Of a DNA stretch of 64,000 nt, positions 26,579-33,551 are shown piece after piece. The stretch covers positions 4,094,501-4,158,500 of the forward strand of contig NZ_CP091110.1 of NCBI RefSeq assembly GCF_021560175.1. Reading direction: 5' to 3'. A program made the translations under genes and the position numbers. Under the pieces are notes generated by a model. It saw nothing but the letters and a program-made list of their open reading frames with translations, was not told the DNA's origin and did no database searches. This DNA comes from Neobacillus drentensis. Its GTDB lineage: Bacteria > Bacillota > Bacilli > Bacillales > Cytobacillaceae. Position 1 is the first letter of the stretch. Each line of letters begins with the position of its first letter.

Positions 26579-26583
26579 AGTTT

Positions 26584-26826
26584 TTACTTTCTAAAAAGCT
26601 TTTCAATAACTAAAACAAAAATCAGAATCCCTAATATCCAGAATCCATCCTGAGCTAATTTTGGAGAATTTAAGATGAATCCCAAAGCAGTTATAATAAA
26701 TCCAATAATAATTATTAATATTCTGGTATGCTTAACGTATTTAAATAACATAAACAATCCAAATGCTATGACAAGCAAAAAAATGATACCGACAATCGAT
26801 GTAAGTAAAGTTATCAGCCTTACCAT
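26584..26826 (-). CDS. Small integral membrane protein, 80 residues
   Basis: Not recognised. Two or three hydrophobic helices (LLTSIVGIIFLLVIAFGLFM, ILIIIIGFIITALGFIL, FWILGILIFVLVIEKLF) separated by basic turns, ending in FRK. AAGGGG lies immediately before the ATG, an unusually close spacing, so expression may be weak. It lies within the integrative element, upstream of the divergent promoter region. Small holin-like or immunity proteins look like this, but nothing specific can be claimed. Confidence 0.55.
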   Translation of the reverse strand: MVRLITLLTSIVGIIFLLVIAFGLFMLFKYVKHTRILIIIIGFIITALGFILNSPKLAQDGFWILGILIFVLVIEKLFRK

Positions 26827-26891
26827 CCCCTTAGAAAATAATTACTACTTTCTAAGATATTCAGATGTTGTGTACATAAATTCCTACTGGA

Positions 26892-26922
26892 AGCCAAAAA
26901 AAAGTGACCATAAGAGTCACTC
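26892..26922 (-). terminator. Terminator behind the truncated lipoprotein-like gene
   Basis: AGTGAC pairs with GTCACT around TCTTATG with a run of eight T on the minus strand. Confidence 0.7.
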
Positions 26923-26932
26923 ACAGACAATC

Positions 26933-27169
26933 TTAATCTTGGATAGTAACTAAAATACCATCTTCAAAATAAAGATATTTATAGCCGGGATAAACCCATT
27001 GTTCACTAACATTATTAGCAGTTATGGTTCGATTAATATCTGATGGTTTACCCCAACCATTAGTTAAAACTTCCTCCCTAGTCATGCCTATAGTTACATA
27101 ATGAGGGTCTTCTGTTCTTTGGTTTGCTATTTTATTTTGTGATTCTTGATTAGCTAATTGCCCAAAAGT
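26933..27169 (-). pseudogene. C-terminal remnant of a BamE/SmpA-fold exported protein
   Basis: About 78 codons are open without a start. The remnant reads GQLANQESQNKIANQ, then VTIGMTREEVLTNGWGKPSD and WVYPGYKYLYFEDGILVTI, the fold seen in small Bacillus lipoproteins (GMTxxEVxxxxWGKP). The 5' end, where a signal peptide would be, is missing: at 27170 the sequence changes into a fragment of another gene on the opposite strand. The terminator remains. It is a gene broken by rearrangement within the element. Confidence 0.65.
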
Positions 27170-27227
27170 AGGTCAAGGGAAATTTATAATAGAATGTAGT
27201 AAATGTGGTATGAAGAAGAGCATTTAA
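27170..27227 (+). pseudogene. C-terminal fragment of a zinc-ribbon-like protein
   Basis: The last 18 codons of a plus-strand gene (GQGKFIIECSKCGMKKSI, then stop) abut the remnant at 26933-27169 head-on. The CxxC pair suggests a zinc ribbon. No start or further coding sequence lies upstream, so it is a tail only. Confidence 0.4.
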
Positions 27228-27338
27228 CGCTCATTCTCATTCCCTCTAAATAAGAAATAGCTGACAGTAAACTAAACGTTTTAAAATAGAATAACCCAAT
27301 TTAGGAAAAGATAAGAAAAATTAGTTGGAGGTTCACTA

Positions 27339-27806
27339 ATGGGTCAAATCCTTTCCTGGATTGTAATGATACTACCATGGTTTTTACTCGTAACACTAAA
27401 TTCAATTAGGGTAAGAAATTTTTTATCAGTTGCGTTTTTTACTGTCTTATTGAATACAATCTATTTCCAAATGGCTGAAATTTGGAATTGGTGGATTGTA
27501 AAAACTAATGTGTTTTTTTTAACTAATGTTTCTTCTTTTACATATGGACTTCTGCCTGTTACTACAATCCTTGTTTTTTATTTGTTCTATCCCAACTTGT
27601 GGTTATTTTTTGGTGCTAATATGATTTTAGATGCAATACAAGCATTTATTATTAGCCCTTTTATTTTTGAAAAAGTCGGACTTTATGAGTTAAACACGAT
27701 GAATAATTTTGGACTTTTTCTAGCGATTATTAGCCATTTGCCGATAATTTATGTTTATCAAAGATGGTACGACTCTGTAAATCGTAAAAAGAGTGACCAT
27801 TTTTAG
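27339..27806 (+). CDS. Polytopic membrane protein, CBO0543-like, 155 residues
   Basis: Five hydrophobic segments fill almost the entire protein: MILPWFLLVTLNS, FLSVAFFTVLLNTIYF, GLLPVTTILVFYLFY, LWLFFGANMILDAIQAFIIS and FGLFLAIISHLPIIYVYQRW. The length and the NxxxD...F(I)SPF pattern recall the CBO0543 family found near spore and phage loci of Firmicutes; the function is unknown. GGAGG stands seven bases before the ATG. It is cargo of the integrative element, on the strand opposite to most of its neighbours, and converges on the next gene across a terminator. Confidence 0.65.
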   Translation: MGQILSWIVMILPWFLLVTLNSIRVRNFLSVAFFTVLLNTIYFQMAEIWNWWIVKTNVFFLTNVSSFTYGLLPVTTILVFYLFYPNLWLFFGANMILDAIQAFIISPFIFEKVGLYELNTMNNFGLFLAIISHLPIIYVYQRWYDSVNRKKSDHF

Positions 27807-27815
27807 TCACTCTTT
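27787..27815. terminator. Bidirectional terminator between convergent element genes
   Basis: AAAGAGTGAC pairs with GTCACTCTTT around a short T-rich loop; the stops of both genes (27806 and 27807) lie inside it. Confidence 0.75.
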
Positions 27816-28244
27816 AACCTTTGTACTATATTCAACATTTTTAATTACTGTTTCATCATCATTAAATTTCACAACAACATATCCTTTATCATCATTGTTT
27901 TTAGACTGGAAATAATATTTATGATCATCCATGTAAACAACAACAGTTCTTTGTGCAATAGTACGATATATCATTGATGGAGGAAATTCTTTACCAATGT
28001 CTTTTGTTAAAGTGTCTGCAATTTCTTTCATACTGAATAATTGTTTATCAATCATATCATCTACTGTTTGTTCAATTGAACCAACTTTAACAGTTAACTC
28101 TTCAGTTTTACCAGGTGCAATATTCTTTTGATACCATTCTTCAGCTTCCTGTTTAGCTACCACATGTTTGTGATGGTCATATGCTAAATACCCACCTACA
28201 AATACTGCTGCTACAATTACAATAGCTATAATTTTCTTTTTCAC
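27807..28244 (-). CDS. Exported or membrane-anchored protein of the element, 145 residues
   Basis: Not recognised. An N-terminal hydrophobic segment (KKKIIAIVIVAAVFVGGYLAY) is followed by a soluble domain outside the membrane, with a helical part (EAEEWYQKNIAPGKTEE, TVDDMIDKQLFSMKEIADTL) and a beta-rich end (RTVVVYMDDHKYYFQSKNND). I chose the GTG at 28242-28244, which has GAAGGGG at the right distance; the longer frame has none. Confidence 0.6.
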   Translation of the reverse strand: MKKKIIAIVIVAAVFVGGYLAYDHHKHVVAKQEAEEWYQKNIAPGKTEELTVKVGSIEQTVDDMIDKQLFSMKEIADTLTKDIGKEFPPSMIYRTIAQRTVVVYMDDHKYYFQSKNNDDKGYVVVKFNDDETVIKNVEYSTKVKE

Positions 28245-28335
28245 TGTTATATCCCCTTCTATATATGCTGTCTGACTGTTTTTGCGTTCCATATAATGGG
28301 TTAGTAGTAGATATGCAGAAAACCATATTACATAA

Positions 28336-28467
28336 GCTACTATCAGCAGATTTGATAAAAATGAAAAGTTTGTAGCTGCTCATTTAGTTTTGACCAGCAA
28401 AGCATTAGGAGTAGCTATTGAAGATTTATTTGAAAATCGAAGAAGAATAACAAGAAGAGCCAACTAA
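28336..28467 (+). pseudogene. C-terminal remnant of an XRE-type HTH regulator
   Basis: About 43 codons after an in-frame stop, without a start. It reads ISRFDKNEKFVAAHLVLTSK and ALGVAIEDLFENRR, matching the fourth and fifth helices of Cro/CI-type repressors (ISxxExG...KALGVxIxDLFE). The DNA-recognition helix is missing. The terminator that follows (28456-28493) is intact. This may be the former repressor of the element. Confidence 0.6.
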
Positions 28468-28493
28468 AATAATTAGTGGCTCTTAATTTTTGT
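28456..28493 (+). terminator. Terminator behind the HTH remnant
   Basis: AGAGCCA-CTA pairs with TAG-TGGCTCT and T-rich sequence follows on the plus strand. Confidence 0.65.
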
Positions 28494-28510
28494 TTCCGAG
28501 TATAACTGAG

Positions 28511-29386
28511 TTACATATTAGATAATGGACTATTCATACCACGTTCAATAATTACTTTGTCCTCAGTGGAATTCACATATCTTTGAGTTGTTACAACATC
28601 ACTGTGACCCAAAAGACGTGAAACTGTGTATAAATCAACATGTCCAAGCATTTGTTGGGCATAGAATCTTCGGAAATTATGGAAGGTCGGCTGCACTGGC
28701 AAATCGAGTTCATACAACTTTTCTATAATATGTTTCATTGCCCCTATTTTTAAATACTTACCAGTTTTGGATATATAGTACCATTCACAATTTTTATCGC
28801 CTAAAACAGAGTTCCTAACCCTCTGATAACGTATCATTTGCTTTCGTAATGGCAGGCTTATTGCAACAAATCTAACCTTATTTCCTTTACCGATAATTCG
28901 AATAGAATCTTCATATATATCATCTACACGTATATTTCTCAGCTCACTACTCCGAATGCCAGTTTCGATGAAGGTCATCATCATTGTCTTATTACGAATA
29001 CTTAAAAAATCCTTACCGTTAAAGTAATTGATAATTTGCTTTATATCCTCAAAAGAATAAGTTTTGATCATTGGTTTTTGTTCTTTTAGAAAAGGGATTC
29101 TATCAAAAGGATTAGTGGAAAGGATTCCTTCGCTTACTGCATACTTATACATGCAACGGATATGTTTTACCTGTGTATTGATTGTAACAGCTTTAATACC
29201 GCTTTCCTGACGCTTTACTATATACTGCTTAATGTGAACAGGTCTAACTGATTCAACCTCTGTCAATCCTGTTTCATTGATGAATTTTTGAATATTTAAC
29301 TTGGTGTGTTTAATCGTTAAATCCGAGTACCCTTTAATTTGGCACTCCATTAAATATTCATCTAATAAATCTGTAAGTAACAACAC
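28511..29386 (-). CDS. Tyrosine recombinase (integrase) of the element
   Basis: A 291-residue XerC/D-like recombinase. The N-terminal SAM-like domain covers about residues 5-85 (LLDEYLMECQIKGYSDLTIK) and the catalytic domain about 110-285, with all key residues: Arg145 in TGIRSSEL, Lys in GKGNKVR, His236 and Arg239 in HNFRR, His261 in LLGHSD, and the nucleophile Tyr270 in QRYV. The start is taken as GTG at 29384-29386, six bases after TAGGGAG; TTG at 29392 touches that site. It lies 67 nt from the attachment repeat and on the same strand as the kinase gene, so read-through from the kinase may express it. Confidence 0.9.
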   Translation of the reverse strand: MLLLTDLLDEYLMECQIKGYSDLTIKHTKLNIQKFINETGLTEVESVRPVHIKQYIVKRQESGIKAVTINTQVKHIRCMYKYAVSEGILSTNPFDRIPFLKEQKPMIKTYSFEDIKQIINYFNGKDFLSIRNKTMMMTFIETGIRSSELRNIRVDDIYEDSIRIIGKGNKVRFVAISLPLRKQMIRYQRVRNSVLGDKNCEWYYISKTGKYLKIGAMKHIIEKLYELDLPVQPTFHNFRRFYAQQMLGHVDLYTVSRLLGHSDVVTTQRYVNSTEDKVIIERGMNSPLSNM

Positions 29387-29453
29387 AAACAACTCCCTAG
29401 GTATTGTTACCTTTACAACAAATAATCTTAGAGAAACCTTGATATACCAACGT

Positions 29454-29522
29454 TTTAAGCAATTTTGGCAGGTAATAAAATATTAAAGGTTGTTCCTTTA
29501 TTAGGTTCGCTTTCCACAAACA
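29454..29522 (-). repeat. Right attachment repeat (attR), the present 3' end of the kinase gene
   Basis: It encodes the final residues SEPNKGTTFNILLPAKIA and the stop of the histidine kinase. It repeats 24988-25056 with one mismatch. The element restores the reading frame but not the terminator. Confidence 0.88.
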
Positions 29523-31605
29523 CTTTTCCATTATGACTTTCAATAATTTTAAAACTTACCATTAATCCTAGGCCGTTTCCATTTTTCTTCGTCGTAAAAA
29601 ACGGTTCGCCTAATTTCTTTAATTTTTCTTTCGAAATTCCTACCCCCGAATCCTGTATCGAGATTTGCACATTGTTATCATGAATGACCGTTTTAACTTG
29701 CAAATCTCCACCATTTGGCATAGCCTCGATTCCGTTTTTTATAAAGTTTAGAAATACCTGTTTTAACCGGTTTTCGTCACATTCTATTTGGATAATCTCT
29801 TGATTGCAGTCAAATGACAAGCGGACATTTTTCTTTCTAGCTTCAAACTCGAGCAAAGAAACCACATTTCGAATAACAGGGACAACATTCTTTTCCTCTA
29901 ATTCAACCGCTTTTGGTTTCGCTAATACCATAAAGTCTTCGACAATGGTATTTACTCTTTCGATCTCATCTAAAATAATATTCAAAAATTCCATCCGTTC
30001 TGGATCTTTTTCGTCTAACTGCAAAAATTCTGCATAACCTTTCATCGACGTTAGTGGATTACGGATTTCATGCGCAACTCCCGCAGCTAGTTGGCCAACA
30101 GCGGCAAGCTTATCCTGACGATGCAGGACCTCTTCCGTCTTCTTTCGTTCGGTTATGTCGTTACGGATGGCTAGATATTGATAAGGTTTCCCCTGTTCAT
30201 TTAAAAAAGGAACAATCGTCGTGTCCACCCAATAATAAGAACCATCCTTTGCTTTATTTCTTAATTCGCCCTTCCATACTTGACCAGCCCCAATTGTTTT
30301 CCATAAGTTCTTGAAAAACTCTTTTGTGTGATAGCCAGAATTTAGAATTCGATGGTCCTCCCCTAGTATCTCTTCCCGGCTATACTTAGAGATTTCACAG
30401 AATTTATCATTTACACTGGTGATTTTTCCTTTAGCATCTGTGAAAGCCACAATGGAAGATTGATCTAAGGCAAATTTGATGTCCTCATTTTCTTTCATCA
30501 TTTCTTTGAGATGCTCTTCTGCCTTTTTTCGCATAGAAATATCAGAACGAATCGCAATATATTGAACAGGTTTACCTTTTTTATTTAGAAATGGAACGAT
30601 GGTTGTACCAACCCAGTAAAAGGACCCATCTTTCGCTTTGTTTCGAATTTCCCCCCGCCAAATCTTCCCTGACTGAATAGTTTGCCATAAATCCCCAAAA
30701 AATTCTTTTGAATGATAACCTGAATTAAGGATTCGATGGTTTTTGCCAATTATTTCTTCTTTTTTATATTTAGAGATTTCTTCGAATTTATCATTTACAT
30801 ATGTGATAATCCCTTTTGGATCGGTAATCGCAACAATCGTCGATGCGTCTAAGGCATCCTTGATATCCTTTAAGTTTGTATCAGTTGTAGCCAGTTGCTT
30901 GCTTATCAGCATACTAGAGATGATCAAACCGCCAATAATTAACACTGAAACAAACAAAACCAAATAAATAAAGAAGGGGCTGTCTGTTTGACTATCTGAT
31001 ATAATCCCACTTGTTGTAACGGCAGCTCTCTTTAATAAAAAGTGCCCTTCAGCAATGGCTATTGTAATGATCAGCGCACTTATTGGTTTTAACCACACTT
31101 GATTCCCGTGGGAATAGCTCGAAGAAAAAAGAATCCATAATGAAAATAAAAAGGAACCAAAAATTAATAATCCAGAAAAAATCATTAGTCCAATATTGTA
31201 GTCTATATTTACATTCATGGCATATAGACCAATAACTTGAATGGCCATTACAGCTAGGGTTAAAAATAAACTGCCAATTAACAAGTGGTATATATTAATG
31301 GTTTTACCAAAAAACCAAAGAAAAGCCATCCCAGTAAATGCTATCCCAATAAATATAGAAAGAATAGTTAGCGGAATATGATAGCTGGCAAAGCGGTTTG
31401 TGTCTGCCGAAATCAATGCCATAAAGTTCATTACCCATATTCCAATCCCCATGGATAATGTACCGCCAAGAAATAATAATCGTTTATTATGATTTGAAGA
31501 CCTTATTAAGGTAAACATATCTAGTGCGGTATAAGATGCCATAATCGTTAAACCAATGGCGATAATTATAAAATATGGATGAAATATCCCCAACATTTCC
31601 CCCAT
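29455..31605 (-). CDS. Membrane sensor histidine kinase: MHYT-like, PAS-PAS, HisKA, HATPase
   Basis: A 716-residue kinase of the sporulation-kinase type. Residues 1-235 are seven hydrophobic segments resembling the MHYT sensor, but the second motif reads VMNFMA, with Asn where the family has His. Two PAS domains follow (about 250-365 and 370-490), so similar to each other (both contain RILNSGYH and IRNKAKDGS or LRNKAKDGS) that they look like a recent duplication. The kinase core has H-box VAHEIRNPLTSMKG, N-box FLNFIKNGIEAM and G-boxes DSGVGIS and GNGLGL. This core is like KinA/KinC/KinE, so the partner may be Spo0F. The start is the ATG at 31603-31605. Confidence 0.88.
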   Translation of the reverse strand: MGEMLGIFHPYFIIIAIGLTIMASYTALDMFTLIRSSNHNKRLLFLGGTLSMGIGIWVMNFMALISADTNRFASYHIPLTILSIFIGIAFTGMAFLWFFGKTINIYHLLIGSLFLTLAVMAIQVIGLYAMNVNIDYNIGLMIFSGLLIFGSFLFSLWILFSSSYSHGNQVWLKPISALIITIAIAEGHFLLKRAAVTTSGIISDSQTDSPFFIYLVLFVSVLIIGGLIISSMLISKQLATTDTNLKDIKDALDASTIVAITDPKGIITYVNDKFEEISKYKKEEIIGKNHRILNSGYHSKEFFGDLWQTIQSGKIWRGEIRNKAKDGSFYWVGTTIVPFLNKKGKPVQYIAIRSDISMRKKAEEHLKEMMKENEDIKFALDQSSIVAFTDAKGKITSVNDKFCEISKYSREEILGEDHRILNSGYHTKEFFKNLWKTIGAGQVWKGELRNKAKDGSYYWVDTTIVPFLNEQGKPYQYLAIRNDITERKKTEEVLHRQDKLAAVGQLAAGVAHEIRNPLTSMKGYAEFLQLDEKDPERMEFLNIILDEIERVNTIVEDFMVLAKPKAVELEEKNVVPVIRNVVSLLEFEARKKNVRLSFDCNQEIIQIECDENRLKQVFLNFIKNGIEAMPNGGDLQVKTVIHDNNVQISIQDSGVGISKEKLKKLGEPFFTTKKNGNGLGLMVSFKIIESHNGKVFVESEPNKGTTFNILLPAKIA

Positions 31606-31878
31606 TAACTTGGATCCCCCCAATGTCTATAAGGTATTTATACTATGATTGTAATGTAAATTATATTGCAATGGAAGTAAGACTTTGAAATATGCATTAA
31701 CCTTATTCATTATAGTGAAACTAATACAATGCATAAATAGCTTTTTGAAATAAAATCTTATTTTTTTCAAAGATAAACTTTTTTAAAAAAAAGTCTACAC
31801 AAAACAAAGTTTTTTGTTTATACTGTACTATAACAAACGAAAAATAAATAAACTGTATTAATAAAGGAGATGGTATCA

Positions 31879-32013
31879 ATGTTAATAAGTCCAGTTGAAT
31901 TTTTCCGAAGCCTGCAAAAAAAGGAATGCCCAGAGTGTGGTCAACACATAGAGGAACAAGCTGAAAGCTACTTAATGGAATGTGATCGTTGTTTAGCAAA
32001 AAGAGAAGAGTAG
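31879..32013 (+). CDS. yhfH: YhfH family zinc-ribbon-like protein, copy 1
   Basis: A 44-residue protein with two Cys pairs (CPECG and CDRC) that should bind one zinc. MLISPVEFFRSLQKKECPEC matches the short YhfH family of Bacilli, function unknown. AAAGGAG precedes the ATG. A nearly identical gene follows 115 bp downstream; copy 1 differs from it at a handful of positions (for instance CDRC against CDHC). An ACTGTACTA sequence and an ACTGTATTA sequence stand upstream of both copies. Confidence 0.75.
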   Translation: MLISPVEFFRSLQKKECPECGQHIEEQAESYLMECDRCLAKREE

Positions 32014-32128
32014 TCCTATTAATCACTACACCACGGTATAAAAATTAATAAAAGGTAATTTTCTTATCTTTACTGTACTACAACAAAAGAAGCGATAGTA
32101 AACTGTATTATTAGAGGAGGAATTATAA

Positions 32129-32263
32129 ATGTTAATAAGTCCAGTTGAATTTTTCCGAAGCCTGCCAAAAAAGGAATGCCCAGAGTGTGGTCAACACATG
32201 GAGGAACAAGCTGAAAGCTACTTAATGGAATGCGATCACTGTTTATCAAAAAGAGAAGAATAA
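32129..32263 (+). CDS. yhfH: YhfH family zinc-ribbon-like protein, copy 2
   Basis: The second member of a tandem duplication of about 250 bp that includes the upstream region. The ribosome binding site is stronger here (AGAGGAGG against AAAGGAG). The protein keeps both Cys pairs and ends KREE, as copy 1 does. A GC-rich repeat begins five bases after its stop and a terminator lies beyond that, so both copies may share one transcript. Confidence 0.75.
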   Translation: MLISPVEFFRSLPKKECPECGQHMEEQAESYLMECDHCLSKREE

Positions 32264-32267
32264 ATGA

Positions 32268-32375
32268 ACAAAAGCGTAAGCGCCTTGGTCAGCCCCGACA
32301 AGCATAAGACGAGCCGGCCGAAAGGTTGCATTTTAACCTTATGACCTCGAGGGGCTAGGCGCTGGAGCTGGACGA
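32268..32375 (+). repeat. GC-rich 3'-UTR repeat, copy B1
   Basis: Begins AAAAGCGTAAGCGCCTTGG and ends GGCTAGGCGCTGGAGCTGG. It is closely related to 37661-37785, which has a slightly longer middle. The ends are complementary (GCGCCTTGG..AGCCCC with GGGGCTAGGCGC), so the RNA would fold into a long hairpin. Confidence 0.8.
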
Positions 32376-32433
32376 TTATAAACCTGTAGAAAGTAATCCC
32401 AAAGTAAAAAACAATAATTTCTATACCACAAGA

Positions 32434-32466
32434 GAACTCTCCTCGCCTGATGGAGAGTTTTTTTAT
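32434..32466 (+). terminator. Terminator behind the yhfH pair and repeat B1
   Basis: AACTCTCCTC pairs with GATGGAGAGTT around GCCT, with TTTTTTT following on the plus strand. Confidence 0.8.
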
Positions 32467-32549
32467 AGAAATTTATACCTTAAAGGAAAGAATAAGGAAG
32501 GCATAAACTGATTTTTTAAGTAAAACCTTAGTATAAGGAGATGATTCTT

Positions 32550-32741
32550 ATGGCAATGGCAAAGAAGAAGGATTTCTTAACAGCTGCAGATGAACGACCA
32601 CAAATGACCCTCGAAAACGGCTCGGTATTCCCCAATAAGAAAAATATACCGGGGGATTCAGTCAACGGGCACAAGGAACTGGAAGAAGCTAATATGATTA
32701 TTACCGGGGACGAGATTCGCCAACAAAACGAAAATTTGTAA
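32550..32741 (+). CDS. Small hypothetical protein, 63 residues
   Basis: Not recognised. MAMAKKKDFLTAADERPQMT is followed by a Gly/Asn-rich part (LENGSVFPNKKNIPGDSVNG) and an acidic tail. The ATG at 32550 has AAGGAG nine bases upstream; the in-frame ATG at 32541 touches it. The next gene, SplA-like, starts 17 nt after the stop, so the two are likely co-transcribed. Hydrophilic and low in complexity, like many spore-associated small proteins. Confidence 0.65.
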   Translation: MAMAKKKDFLTAADERPQMTLENGSVFPNKKNIPGDSVNGHKELEEANMIITGDEIRQQNENL

Positions 32742-32758
32742 AGGAAGGTTAATTCTTT

Positions 32759-33010
32759 ATGAGTATTATTGATTTAGACAATGCCCAGCCTGGTGACGAA
32801 GTTTATGTTATTTATCGGAACCCGCATGTCCCCTCTGTTGCAAATGTACAAGCAGCAGAGATCGTTCAACATCCTAAAGATCCAAATGCTCTTGCACTTT
32901 TTTTAAATGAAACCTTTCATGTTATTGAAGATGACGATGCCTTGTTCACTTCTTCAGAATCGGCACAAAGAGCATATGATGAACATTTCTTTGATTTTGG
33001 TGAAGAATAA
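32759..33010 (+). CDS. SplA-like transcriptional regulator
   Basis: An 83-residue protein with the pattern GDEVYVIYRNPHVPSVANVQ, then EIVQHPKDPNALALFLNETF, which I associate with SplA, the TRAP-like negative regulator of the spore photoproduct lyase operon in Bacillus. SplB is not adjacent: the gene sits behind a small unknown gene and is followed by a terminator. AAGGAAGG precedes the ATG. If the identification holds it is either an orphan or regulates splB elsewhere. Confidence 0.6.
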   Translation: MSIIDLDNAQPGDEVYVIYRNPHVPSVANVQAAEIVQHPKDPNALALFLNETFHVIEDDDALFTSSESAQRAYDEHFFDFGEE

Positions 33011-33042
33011 AAGACTGTCCGCTAACGTGACAGTCTTTTAAT
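33010..33042 (+). terminator. Terminator behind the SplA-like gene
   Basis: AAGACTGTC pairs with GACAGTCTT around a short loop, followed by T residues; it also serves the opposing YdjO-like gene in part. Confidence 0.75.
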
Positions 33043-33057
33043 TAATAAAGTCATTAT

Positions 33058-33243
33058 TTAGATTTTTGGGAGCTCCCTAATTTCCTGTAACATTTGGGTG
33101 CCACACATTGGACATAGCAAGTCATCCGCAACAAAATCCTTTCTCATCCAGCCTATGCAAGCATCATCTGAACAAGAGTAAACTTCAGTGTCCACAAGGA
33201 TGGTTTCAATCTCTTCTTCCTTAGCCCTTTTACCGTAAAAAAT
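33058..33243 (-). CDS. YdjO-like zinc-ribbon protein with an apparent ATT start
   Basis: A 61-residue protein with two Cys pairs (CSDDAC and CPMCG), WMRKDF between them and ELPKI at the end. This matches YdjO, the cold-inducible small protein of Bacillus (CTNEDC..WMRDNF..CPxCxS..LP). AAGGAGG lies eight bases before ATT at 33241-33243. An in-frame stop is found seven codons upstream and no ATG, GTG or TTG occurs between them, so ATT seems to be the start. The first residues would be (M)FYGKRAKEEE, close to the family start. Confidence 0.7.
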   Translation of the reverse strand: MFYGKRAKEEEIETILVDTEVYSCSDDACIGWMRKDFVADDLLCPMCGTQMLQEIRELPKI

Positions 33244-33333
33244 GGGAACCGCCTCCTTTTTTTACTAGTATGTACAAAAAAATGGTTTTTCATTTCCTTA
33301 AAAAATACTTCTCACTTAGGAGTGTCAGTTGCT

Positions 33334-33471
33334 ATGTCTACTACACAGAAACGTTATACGAATGTTGGGACAGATATTGAGGAAGTAAGACGGTTAAATA
33401 GTCAATCCGGCTTAAGTTATAATGAAGTTAAACTGCTTCTCGCCCAACAATATTTAAAACAAAAAAAGTAG
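33334..33471 (+). CDS. Small hypothetical protein, 45 residues
   Basis: The protein reads MSTTQKRYTNVGTDIEEVRR, then LNSQSGLSYNEVKLLLAQQY, ending LKQKK. I know similar short proteins from Bacillus genomes but cannot name a function. It looks helical after residue 13. TTAGGAGTG lies at a suitable distance before the ATG. It is transcribed alone and followed by a hairpin that terminates the opposing mutS2-like gene. Confidence 0.6.
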   Translation: MSTTQKRYTNVGTDIEEVRRLNSQSGLSYNEVKLLLAQQYLKQKK

Positions 33472-33497
33472 GCTGTTATACAGTCCCAGCTAGAAAA

Positions 33498-33545
33498 ACA
33501 GGATGTCTCTAAAGGCTGTATAGCCTGATATGGAAGACATCCTGC
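33498..33545 (-). terminator. Terminator of the MutS2-like gene
   Basis: AGGATGTCT pairs with AGACATCCT, with an inner GGCT/AGCC stem, and TTTTT follows on the minus strand. Confidence 0.75.
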
Positions 33546-33551
33546 TATCTT

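Larger units (their letters stand above)
24988..29522 (-). mobile_element. Small integrative element in the 3' end of a histidine kinase gene
   Basis: The ends are 69-bp direct repeats (24988-25056 and 29454-29522, one mismatch), giving a 4466-bp unit. The recombinase gene lies next to the right repeat, as in most site-specific integrative elements. The cargo is small AT-rich genes mostly on the minus strand, a candidate small RNA and several truncated genes. There are no replication, conjugation or capsid genes, so it is either a satellite-like island or a decayed element. Confidence 0.85.

Noticed and set aside
31721..32026. Minus-strand frame of 101 codons
   Set aside because: It is antisense to the first yhfH gene, which has a family match, a ribosome binding site and a nearly identical neighbour.
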